Below are positions 15,265-23,409 of a stretch of DNA of 35,800 nt, one piece after another; the stretch's first letter is position 1, and each line of letters begins with the position of its first letter. A model generated the notes under the pieces. It worked only from the letters and a program-made list of their open reading frames with translations. It ran no database searches and was not told where the DNA came from. The stretch spans positions 1-35,800 of the forward strand of contig NZ_JACYVZ010000027.1 in assembly GCF_014857925.1 (NCBI RefSeq), given 5' to 3'. The stretch is from Cysteiniphilum marinum (GTDB lineage: Bacteria > Pseudomonadota > Gammaproteobacteria > Francisellales > Francisellaceae). The translations under genes and the position numbers were made by a program.

Positions 15265-16671
15265 ATGACAAAAAATGATATGCAAACTTCGGTGAAACTA
15301 ACAGTAGAAGGACTTGATGACCCCTGCTATATCGTGGATAAAGCAGCAAAAATAGTTGATTATAATAAGGCTTATGCTGAATTAGTTGGCGTTAAAAAGC
15401 CTGAGTTGATTGGCAAAAAAGTAAGTGATACGAAACTATATTTCAATCATGAAATTGAAAAAGATAACCTGCAGTTTATGGCGCAAGTTAAAAAAGATTA
15501 TCAATTAAAGTTAGAGGGGTATTATGATCCAAGTGGGCGATTAGGAGAGCTGGTATTAGAGTCGCACAAAATGTTGATATATAATGCTAATGGCGAGGTT
15601 ATCGGTATGCTGTGTAGGGTGAAACTCCGAGAAAATGATAATAAAATGGAATTGCAGCTTAAGGAATGTTTAAATGCCTTGAGAGGATATACCCAGTTTT
15701 TAATGAAAGAAGATTGTTTTTTAGGGCAGCTTGATGCTATTGAAGGCGCTAAGGCGATTACTGATAGCCTGGCATCGATTAGTGTGCAACGGCTAAGTGG
15801 TGAGCGTACTCCTTTTTGGGATAGAGTATATAAGCGGATAAAAGCCAATGATTTTGCAGGTTGCTTTTTCTACAAGGCGTTGATTATATATGATGATATC
15901 AGTAGTGATTTGATGGTTGCTTTACAATCAAGCTATTACCTCCAGTTTGAAATGACGACACATAAAGATCTTATGAAGGATCATGCGATACTTGAGTCAT
16001 TAAGCAAAGGAGAGTACCAAATCATCATGACGGATTTAGTCGATCCAAAAATAGCGCAATTAACACATAAAACATCGTCATGCTACTTCGCTATAAAAAC
16101 ACAATCAGGCGCAATACATGCTAGTTTGGCTATGACAGATGAGCTTGAGGTGATTGAAAAAATAAGCCTGAAGGAATTAATTGGTAATGTTGATGAGCAT
16201 ATATTCAAGCGATGGCGTGACTATATTGCTCAGCGAATTAAGGAGCGGATCGCAAAAGATAAGTATATGAAAGTCTTATATGTAGAAGATGATGAAAACT
16301 CAAGAGTAAGTTTTGAAAGGTTAATTTCCATTTGCCCATACATCGGTGATGCACGAAATGGAGAGTGCATTAGTGTTAGTACACCTGTGGAAGCACTTAA
16401 TGCCGTCAAAAGTAATATATTTGACATTATTTTGGTTGATATCGGCTTGCCTGAAATGGATGGTTTTGAGTTAGCAGTACAGATACGACAGCTACAACTA
16501 CGCAAAAATGATATTCCTTGCCCTATATATGGTTATACTGGGCACCTTCTTGAGGCAGAGGAGCTTAGCTACCAAACCTGTGGTATTGATAGAATTTTTA
16601 TTAAACCTGAACTTGCGATTGATATTAATAAGGTGATTAGAGATTTTGTGCCAGAAGAGATGTTGATTTGA
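15265..16671 (+). CDS. PAS protein with a diverged and an intact receiver domain
   Basis: 468 aa, soluble, with TAAGGA six bases before the ATG. Residues about 10-125 are a PAS domain (DDPCYIVDKAAKIVDYNKAY ... GEVIGMLCRVKL). A helical section (about 130-195) has no catalytic histidine or ATPase motifs. Residues about 203-300 look like a diverged receiver: strand ALIIYDD, an Asp257 in IIMTDLVDP at the phosphoacceptor place, but no clear KP motif. Residues about 335-460 are a full receiver with acidic patch EDDE (341-344), Asp392 in VDIGLPEMDG, and Lys in FIKPE. It has no DNA-binding or enzyme output. It may receive phosphate from the PAS kinase at 23410, whose gene lies beyond the NRPS. Pairing is inferred. 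Confidence 0.83.
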   Translation: MTKNDMQTSVKLTVEGLDDPCYIVDKAAKIVDYNKAYAELVGVKKPELIGKKVSDTKLYFNHEIEKDNLQFMAQVKKDYQLKLEGYYDPSGRLGELVLESHKMLIYNANGEVIGMLCRVKLRENDNKMELQLKECLNALRGYTQFLMKEDCFLGQLDAIEGAKAITDSLASISVQRLSGERTPFWDRVYKRIKANDFAGCFFYKALIIYDDISSDLMVALQSSYYLQFEMTTHKDLMKDHAILESLSKGEYQIIMTDLVDPKIAQLTHKTSSCYFAIKTQSGAIHASLAMTDELEVIEKISLKELIGNVDEHIFKRWRDYIAQRIKERIAKDKYMKVLYVEDDENSRVSFERLISICPYIGDARNGECISVSTPVEALNAVKSNIFDIILVDIGLPEMDGFELAVQIRQLQLRKNDIPCPIYGYTGHLLEAEELSYQTCGIDRIFIKPELAIDINKVIRDFVPEEMLI

Positions 16672-16693
16672 TATGTCTTGTTAAAGGAGGGCT

Positions 16694-16870
16694 TTAGCTG
16701 CGCTTGCGAACTACACAACTTGCATTCTCTTTGGGGAGTTTATTCAATAGATCAACTTTTACAGATTCCGGCATATCGGCATCCATAATGTCTTGCACTG
16801 TTTTTTTACTGCAGCGTCTTAGTGGTGTATTACGCTTTTTCTTTATATATTCAACCAAAGACTTTAACAT
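16694..16870 (-). CDS. Small basic 58-aa protein, unknown
   Basis: A minus-strand ORF from ATG at 16870 to TAA at 16694, with a strong AGGAG (16882-16886) eleven bases upstream. The protein opens MLKSLVEYIKKKRN, has two cysteines (20 and 52), an acidic middle (DIMDADMPES) and a basic end (VVRKRS). There is no signal peptide or membrane segment, and I recognise no family. It lies between the PAS/receiver gene and the divergent SemiSWEET-NRPS operon, sharing the intergenic region with the latter. It could be a small regulator or adaptor of that operon. The clear ribosome binding site is the main reason to accept it. Confidence 0.6.
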   Translation of the reverse strand: MLKSLVEYIKKKRNTPLRRCSKKTVQDIMDADMPESVKVDLLNKLPKENASCVVRKRS

Positions 16871-16962
16871 GGTTTTAATTTCTCCTTTTATATTGTGTCA
16901 TGTTACTTGCATTTTGATGTGGCAACTCTAGCGTAGAAAAATTAGCGTAAACAGACAAATAT

Positions 16963-17044
16963 TGAATCATTTAGTATCAATATTGATTCATCTTGAGACA
17001 GCAAATGAATATAAAGCATGATGTGCTGTGATCATAATGATTCA
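16963..17044. promoter_or_regulatory. Three TGAWTCA sites in the divergent region before the SemiSWEET-NRPS operon
   Basis: TGAATCA (16963-16969) and TGATTCA (16984-16990) form a perfect 7-bp inverted repeat with 14 bases between them, and a third TGATTCA lies at 17038-17044. The 279-base gap must contain promoters for the small minus-strand gene and the plus-strand operon. The repeated sites could be an operator, but no matching -35/-10 pair could be fixed by eye. Confidence 0.35.
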
Positions 17045-17149
17045 CAACCGAGCTGTTGATTCCCTCTTAATATTACAATGCCATGCAGTTCGGTGCTAGA
17101 TATTCTACAGTGGTTAACGAGACGTTATAACGGAGGTTTAAATAAATAA

Positions 17150-17431
17150 ATGTATGCTTATACTATTCAGGTAATGTTCGCGTTGAGTTTATTCGTTAAT
17201 GCATTACTTTTTTTACCGCAGACCATTAAAGTGATTCAACTTAAATCCTCCGAAAACATATCTATTGTTACTTTCATCGGTTTTTTATGTATCCAGTTTG
17301 TTTGTGTGTTATATGGGTTTTTAATGGAAGATTGGATTTTAGCATCAGGCTTTATCTTTGGTATGGTAACGTGTGTGACGGTCGTTATTGCAGCAGTTTA
17401 TTATCGTTGGTTTAAAACCAACAATATGTAG
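17150..17431 (+). CDS. SemiSWEET/PQ-loop family small transporter
   Basis: 93 aa with three membrane helices (about 6-25, 37-58, 65-86). The first helix ends in the family hallmark Pro-Gln (LFLPQTIKVIQLKSSENIS), with the conserved SS.NIS run entering helix 2. Bacterial SemiSWEETs are about 90 aa and work as dimers that move sugars or related small polar solutes across the inner membrane. GGAGG lies 13 bases upstream. Only 33 bases separate it from the NRPS gene, so co-transcription is likely. A sugar transporter beside an NRPS is unusual, and a role in moving the NRPS product or a precursor is inferred from position. Confidence 0.87.
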   Translation: MYAYTIQVMFALSLFVNALLFLPQTIKVIQLKSSENISIVTFIGFLCIQFVCVLYGFLMEDWILASGFIFGMVTCVTVVIAAVYYRWFKTNNM

Positions 17432-17444
17432 TTTGAGTTCAAAC
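17406..17444. promoter_or_regulatory. Two consecutive hairpins at the SemiSWEET/NRPS junction
   Basis: GTTGGTTT-a-AAACCAAC (17406-17422), inside the last SemiSWEET codons, and GTTTGA-gt-TCAAAC (17431-17444), starting at the last base of the stop codon, just ahead of the NRPS ribosome binding site. Neither is followed by a U-run. They may adjust translation or mRNA stability between the two genes. Confidence 0.35.
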
Positions 17445-17464
17445 TTTATAAGGGAAACAGTGTT

Positions 17465-20400
17465 TTGATAGACAGTAAAGAGAATCAAGGTTTGGTGGCA
17501 ACTCGCAGAGTGATTCATGAGTTATTTGAGCGTCAGGTAGAAAAGACACCGACATCACAGGCATTAATATTCGGCAATCAAAGTGTCAGTTATGAGATTC
17601 TTAATAGCCGGAGTAATCAGTTAGCAAGAAAAATAAGAGTGCATTATGAAGCTCAAGTGGGTAAGGGTTTCAGCAAAGGTGTTTTAATACCTCTTTATCT
17701 TGATCGATCATTTGAAATGGTCATCGCTACATTAGCTGTTTTGAAGCTTGGTGGTGCTTATGTTCCGATTGACCCAACTTTTCCAGATGAGCGTGTGCGT
17801 TATATTCTGAAGGATACTAACGCAAAAGTGGTTGTCACGCAGTCATGGTACAAGGAAAATCTGAAGAAGTTGGGTTATGAGGATGCGGCTGTGCAAGCCG
17901 ATGAAATACATGAGATAGAAAGCTACAGTAAACAAAACCTCGATGTTGATACCAATGGCGATGATATAGCTTATGTGATTTATACCTCAGGGACAACAGG
18001 AAATCCAAAGGGTGTTATGGTGCCACATAAAGGGGTTGTCAATCGTATTCAATGGATGCAAAAACAATACCCGCTGGGTAACCAAGATAGAGTGTTACAA
18101 AAAACACCTTACAGCTTCGATGTGTCAGTGTGGGAGCTAATTTGGGCAAATTGGTATGGTGCAGCAATCGTTATAGCAAAACCTGAAGGTCATAAAGATG
18201 TTGATTATCTGCATCAATTGATCACTACTGAACAAGTTACCATTGTGCATTTTGTTCCTTCGATGTTATCTGTTTTTTTAGATTTTCTTGTACATAAAAC
18301 GCTCTCAAAATATGTATTGCGCAGAGTGTTTTGTAGTGGCGAGGCGTTAAGTGATTCTATTAAAGATCGATTTTATGAGGTCTTTGAGCATCGTTTTGCT
18401 ATTAGCTTACATAATTTATATGGTCCAACTGAAGCTTCGATTGATGTGAGTTTTCATGATTGTGCCAAGGATAAAAAGGTTACGATCGGTAAGGCCATCG
18501 ATAATATGGCGCTGTATGTATTAGATAGTCAACGGAATCAATGTGCGCCTAATGAAATTGGAGAATTATATTTATCAGGTGTAGGCTTAGCGCGAGGCTA
18601 TTTGAATTTGCCGAAGCTAAGTGAGGCAGCGTTTATCAAAAATCCTTTTGCTGATCAGACCAATAAAGTGTTGGGTTATGACCGTTTGTATAAAACAGGT
18701 GACTTGGTGCGCCAGCTTGATAATGGTGACATTGAATACCTAGGGCGTAATGACTCACAGGTAAAAATAAGAGGTTTTCGGATTGAGTTAAGTGAAATCG
18801 AGCAAGTTTTGTGTCAGTTTAAGGGGGTTAAGCAATGCTGTGTTATTGTCAAAGATCAAGCAAATGCCGCGGGTGCTCAGAAGATGCTAGTTGGCTATTA
18901 CACAACAGTAGACGGACTTGATATTGACGATGCTGTATTGTTAACGCATTTGCAAAGTATGCTACCTGAATATATGGTGCCAAGCTTTCTCATGCAGCTT
19001 GCATCTTTTCCGTTAACGGCAAATGGTAAGTTAGATAAAAACGCATTACCTGATGTCAATATTGATAGCACAGCTTATGTGCCACCATCAACAGAGATAG
19101 AGAGCAAGGTTTGTCAAATTTGGCAGGGTGCGCTTGGTGTTGATAAAGTTGGCGTGACGGATAATTTCTTGCAGCTTGGTGGCAACTCAATATTAGCCAT
19201 TGATGTTGTGATGCGCATGAAGCAATTCGTTGGTTATCATTTCAATGCTTTAGACTTAATCAAGGGAAAAAACATCAAGACGCTATTATCTTCAGCATAT
19301 GTCGATAATCATGATGATCAACAACAACTATCATCACAAGCTCAGATGCATTTAAGTGATTTGCACCACTTTGAAAAAAGTATTTTAAGTCATGTGTTAG
19401 CAACGAACACCCCTTTGATTTATAACGAGAGTTTCACCATTGAATATGTTGAGCGCGTTAATTTTAAGGTCTTTAAAGTTGCGGTTGATTATTTGATGAC
19501 AAAGTATGAACTACTGCATAGTGCTTATTATGAAGAAAAAGAAGCAGGAACATTCCATCGACATTTAAACTATGATCATCCGGTAGTATGTCAGCACGTT
19601 AAACTTAATGAAAAAAATACGCTTGAATTATTTTGCAAACAGATCGATCAAACACCCTTTGATATTGAAAAGGATAAGCTGATTCGCTTCTATCTGGTGG
19701 ATGATGTCGACGCTAAACAATATGTATTTATTTCATTTTTTCACGCACTTTTGGATGCAACATCGCTCATTAATATTGTATTGCCTGATTTATATCTTTG
19801 CTTACAAGAGGATAAAAGGTCATTGGTTAAACAGTCAATGATGGAATTTACCACATTGTCAATGTCTCTCAATGAGCGTTATCAGCGAAATATGCAGCAA
19901 AAAATAAAATATTGGCAACAAAAGTTCGATCACTGCCAAGCGCTTGATTTAGGTTTTTCAAAAACGACAGAGGATGTAAAGGGGCAACAATTAAGCTGTG
20001 ATTGGGGTGCGCAAGTAAGGCAGCAAGTCAAGTCTGTTGCCAATGCACTTAAGATCAGCGAATACTCAGTATTGTATGGTTTGTTTACGTTGATGTTAGC
20101 CAAGACATCACAGCAGTCAGATTTTGCAGTGATTACTAATGTTGATGAGCGAATGTATGTACCGCAACATCAATCGGTAATTGGATGTTTTATCAATAAT
20201 GTGATTATTGATGCTAACGTCACCCAAGATAACACGCTGAAAGAACATCTTGTCAATACGCATCAGAAAGTGATTGAATCGATTGAACAGGTGCTACCTT
20301 ATGACAGGTTGCTAGAGGTTGATCGTGACAAAGTATTACAGCTATCAGATGTCCAATTTAATCTGGAGACTAATGAAATATATCATTATCCATATAGGCA

Positions 20401-23356
20401 AACTCAAAATAATTCTCATTCAGGTTATGTCAAGCATGGGCTTTATTTTGAACTTGATTTAAAACAAGATCATCTTTTATGTCGAGTTGAGTTTAAATTT
20501 GCCAGATATCCTCTCTATTTTGTTGAATCACTTTTGAATAGTTACTCTGTATTATTAGAGCGTTTAGAGGGGGCACTTGGTCACAAAGTCTCAGAAATTA
20601 GCCTGCTAAGTGCTAAAGATTATCAGAAAGTGGTTTATGATTGGAATAGAACGGAAGTCCCTTTTCCAAAAGACAAAACCATATATCAGCTTTTTGAGGA
20701 ACAAGTTGCAAAAACGCCAAATAATATTGCGATTGTTTTTGAGGGAAATGAGTTAACGTATCAAGAGCTTAATGCAAGAAGCAACCAACTGGCAAATTAT
20801 ATCAGGGCTTCTTTCTTGCTTAAAACAGGTAGTGAACTAATGCCAGACACCTTGATTGCATTGTGTCTTGAGCGTTCGTTGGAGATGATTATTTCGATTA
20901 TAGCTGTGTTGAAGGCAGGGGCTGCATATGTGCCAATAGCTCCATCATTACCTCATCAGCGTATAGTATATATGCTAACGGATACAGAAAGTCAGCTATT
21001 GCTTGTACAGTCAATGATTTACAAGCAATTGACGTTTCTAACGGAAAGTCAGTTAGATCTATATTATGTTTTTGTTGATCAAAATGATTGTTATCAAGGG
21101 GCTGAGGAAAATTTATTGCCATATAGCAAGCCGGAAAATCTTGCTTACGTTATCTATACTTCGGGTACAACAGGAGTTCCTAAAGGTGTGATGCAAGAGC
21201 ACAATAATGTGGTGGAACTTTTCAGAACAGCGTCAGATTACTTTAGCTTTGGTCAAAGTGATCACTGGATGATGTTCCATGATTATATATTTGATTTTAG
21301 TGTTTGGGAGTTATGGGGGGCATTAAGTCATGGAGGTATGCTTGTTTTACCGTCTCGGAGGCAATTGCTTGACATGAATGAGATCTTTCGGCTGTGCAAT
21401 GCTTATGAAGTTAGTGTGTTCAATCAAACACCCGCAGTTTTTTTGCAGTTTCAAGGTTTTTTAAATTTCTTACCAGAGGCACGTAGTTGTCTTAAAAAAT
21501 TTCGATACATTATACTTGGTGGGGATAGGTTGACACCAGATAAGTTAAGTCAGTGGTGGACATTTTGTGCTATTCAAGGAGTGGTGTCGCCCAAGATTAT
21601 TAATATGTATGGTATAACGGAAGCAACCATTCATGTTTCCTATAAAGAAATGAGTTATGATGAGTCAGAGGTTAATTCCTTAATTGGGAAATCACTTGCT
21701 GACATGCAAATATATATACTTGATAAATATATGAACCCGTTGCCAGTAGGAGCGATTGGGGAGATTTATGTTTCAGGAGAACGTTTGTCTCGAGGTTATC
21801 TTAATCTTCCAGACTTAACGAACAAAAACTTTGTGAAAAATCCTTTTTACAATGGGGCATTGATTGCAGATGGTAGGTTTGATCGAATGTACAGGACAGG
21901 GGATCTTGCGCGTTGGTTACCTAATGGAGAGTTGATATATATAGGGAGGATTGATTCACAGATTAAAATTAGGGGGTATAGAATTGAGCTAGATGAGATC
22001 GAAAGAAGGTTAGCACTAATTTCTGGGATTGAGCAATGTTGTGTCGTTGCCAAGGAAGATCGACAAGCAGAATATTATATTTGTGGTTATTATGTGTTAG
22101 GTAAAGATAAGATGAATTGTTTGACGAAAGATGCCATACACAAAGAGCTACGCTCGTTTTTACCGGACTATATGATGCCATCTTCACTTATTCAGTTAGA
22201 AGGTTTACCACTGACAATTAATGGTAAGTTAGATTGCTCTGCTTTACCTGAACCAACTTTAGTAGCTACGCAGCAATGTATTGTTGAGCCCATTTCAAAT
22301 ACAGAAAAAGAGCTCTGTGAGCTTTGGCAGAGCGTATTAGATATTGAGTTAGTTGGTATGCAAGATGATTTTTTTGACTTGGGAGGTAATTCTGTTTTAG
22401 CGATTACAATTGCGTATCGAATGTCGAAAATTTTGCAAAGCGAGATAAGAGTAGCAGATATTTTTAGGTTAAAAACAATATCAGCTATTATTGAGGATTG
22501 CACACTCAATGCAGGACAGCAGCATATTAAGGTCTTATCTGAAACAAAAAAGAGTGATTATGTGTTGTGCTTTGTTCATCCAGCATTTGCAGGTTGTGAA
22601 GTCTACCAGACACTGGTGGATAAGTTCTCTAGCGCCTATCTTTGCATTGGTATTGAGAATTATAACTTTGAGCATGATAATAAAATTGCGACTTTATCAG
22701 AAATAGCACAGCAGTATTTATGTTACCTAAAATTAAGTCCTAATGTGAAAGATACTCATCAATTGACTTTAGTGGGTTGGTCATTAGGGGGACTTATTGC
22801 GCTAGAGATGGCATATTGGCTTGAGCAGCAAGGGAGAACTAATGTGAGATTGATTCTTTTGGATTCACACATTCCTTATGGGCGTGCACTAAAGTATCAC
22901 CCGCATTTTGATCCAGAGAAAGGAGGCCAGAAGGTTGATGATTTTATTAATGAAAAAGTTGCTGATCTGGAACCATGCTATGCACAAAAAGTTTTAATGA
23001 ATAAAGACTATGATATAGCGATTGGGAAGTGTAGACCAACGGGTAAATTAAGGCATACAACGACTGTTCTTTTTAAAGCCACCAAGCAGATTGGCTACAA
23101 TCTTAGACATAACAATGTCGGTAAGTATGTAAAATCCTTGAAGTTAGTTAAAATTGAAGCAAATCATATGAACATAATTGATGAGATTAATAACGACTGG
23201 TCAAAGCATGAAGCGGAGTTTAGCTATAAGCGCACAAAGTTTACGTTTAAATTACAGGATTGGATAAACAAAATAAAAAGAGAAATCCCGACACTTATTT
23301 TTGTATTGGGTGCGGTTGCAGTTGCAGCTTATTTAATTAGTGTTGATAGTATCTAG
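17465..23356 (+). CDS. Dimodular nonribosomal peptide synthetase (A-T-C-A-T-TE) with C-terminal membrane helix
   Basis: 1963 aa; TTG start with AAGGGA nine bases upstream. Order: A1 (about 20-520, motif YVIYTSGTTGNPKG at 170), carrier T1 (LGGNS, Ser575), condensation domain (about 625-1050, FHALLDA at 759-765 in place of HHxxxDG), A2 (about 1060-1555, YTSGTTGVPKG near 1231), carrier T2 (LGGNS, Ser1643), type I thioesterase (about 1695-1930, GWSLGG with Ser1773, His in NHMNII). A final hydrophobic helix (about 1941-1960) could anchor the enzyme. By-eye alignment to GrsA PheA gives codes DVWHFSLIDK (serine-type) for A1 and DFWNIGMIHK (threonine-type) for A2. There is no starter condensation, epimerase or tailoring domain, so the released product should be a Ser-Thr dipeptide or a cyclised or oligomerised form. 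No phosphopantetheinyl transferase is in the window. Confidence 0.95.
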   Translation: MIDSKENQGLVATRRVIHELFERQVEKTPTSQALIFGNQSVSYEILNSRSNQLARKIRVHYEAQVGKGFSKGVLIPLYLDRSFEMVIATLAVLKLGGAYVPIDPTFPDERVRYILKDTNAKVVVTQSWYKENLKKLGYEDAAVQADEIHEIESYSKQNLDVDTNGDDIAYVIYTSGTTGNPKGVMVPHKGVVNRIQWMQKQYPLGNQDRVLQKTPYSFDVSVWELIWANWYGAAIVIAKPEGHKDVDYLHQLITTEQVTIVHFVPSMLSVFLDFLVHKTLSKYVLRRVFCSGEALSDSIKDRFYEVFEHRFAISLHNLYGPTEASIDVSFHDCAKDKKVTIGKAIDNMALYVLDSQRNQCAPNEIGELYLSGVGLARGYLNLPKLSEAAFIKNPFADQTNKVLGYDRLYKTGDLVRQLDNGDIEYLGRNDSQVKIRGFRIELSEIEQVLCQFKGVKQCCVIVKDQANAAGAQKMLVGYYTTVDGLDIDDAVLLTHLQSMLPEYMVPSFLMQLASFPLTANGKLDKNALPDVNIDSTAYVPPSTEIESKVCQIWQGALGVDKVGVTDNFLQLGGNSILAIDVVMRMKQFVGYHFNALDLIKGKNIKTLLSSAYVDNHDDQQQLSSQAQMHLSDLHHFEKSILSHVLATNTPLIYNESFTIEYVERVNFKVFKVAVDYLMTKYELLHSAYYEEKEAGTFHRHLNYDHPVVCQHVKLNEKNTLELFCKQIDQTPFDIEKDKLIRFYLVDDVDAKQYVFISFFHALLDATSLINIVLPDLYLCLQEDKRSLVKQSMMEFTTLSMSLNERYQRNMQQKIKYWQQKFDHCQALDLGFSKTTEDVKGQQLSCDWGAQVRQQVKSVANALKISEYSVLYGLFTLMLAKTSQQSDFAVITNVDERMYVPQHQSVIGCFINNVIIDANVTQDNTLKEHLVNTHQKVIESIEQVLPYDRLLEVDRDKVLQLSDVQFNLETNEIYHYPYRQTQNNSHSGYVKHGLYFELDLKQDHLLCRVEFKFARYPLYFVESLLNSYSVLLERLEGALGHKVSEISLLSAKDYQKVVYDWNRTEVPFPKDKTIYQLFEEQVAKTPNNIAIVFEGNELTYQELNARSNQLANYIRASFLLKTGSELMPDTLIALCLERSLEMIISIIAVLKAGAAYVPIAPSLPHQRIVYMLTDTESQLLLVQSMIYKQLTFLTESQLDLYYVFVDQNDCYQGAEENLLPYSKPENLAYVIYTSGTTGVPKGVMQEHNNVVELFRTASDYFSFGQSDHWMMFHDYIFDFSVWELWGALSHGGMLVLPSRRQLLDMNEIFRLCNAYEVSVFNQTPAVFLQFQGFLNFLPEARSCLKKFRYIILGGDRLTPDKLSQWWTFCAIQGVVSPKIINMYGITEATIHVSYKEMSYDESEVNSLIGKSLADMQIYILDKYMNPLPVGAIGEIYVSGERLSRGYLNLPDLTNKNFVKNPFYNGALIADGRFDRMYRTGDLARWLPNGELIYIGRIDSQIKIRGYRIELDEIERRLALISGIEQCCVVAKEDRQAEYYICGYYVLGKDKMNCLTKDAIHKELRSFLPDYMMPSSLIQLEGLPLTINGKLDCSALPEPTLVATQQCIVEPISNTEKELCELWQSVLDIELVGMQDDFFDLGGNSVLAITIAYRMSKILQSEIRVADIFRLKTISAIIEDCTLNAGQQHIKVLSETKKSDYVLCFVHPAFAGCEVYQTLVDKFSSAYLCIGIENYNFEHDNKIATLSEIAQQYLCYLKLSPNVKDTHQLTLVGWSLGGLIALEMAYWLEQQGRTNVRLILLDSHIPYGRALKYHPHFDPEKGGQKVDDFINEKVADLEPCYAQKVLMNKDYDIAIGKCRPTGKLRHTTTVLFKATKQIGYNLRHNNVGKYVKSLKLVKIEANHMNIIDEINNDWSKHEAEFSYKRTKFTFKLQDWINKIKREIPTLIFVLGAVAVAAYLISVDSI

Positions 23357-23409
23357 TTTTAACTTTTTAAAAAAGCAAGTTGCTACATATTTTGCAATGG
23401 GGTGTGTAT

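Noticed and set aside
16704-16931. A 75-codon plus-strand ORF between the PAS/receiver gene and SemiSWEET
   Set aside because: It is antisense to the small minus-strand gene, which has the better ribosome binding site and composition.
22491-22706. A 71-codon ORF inside the NRPS thioesterase region
   Set aside because: Out-of-frame shadow; the NRPS frame continues through with clear carrier and thioesterase motifs.
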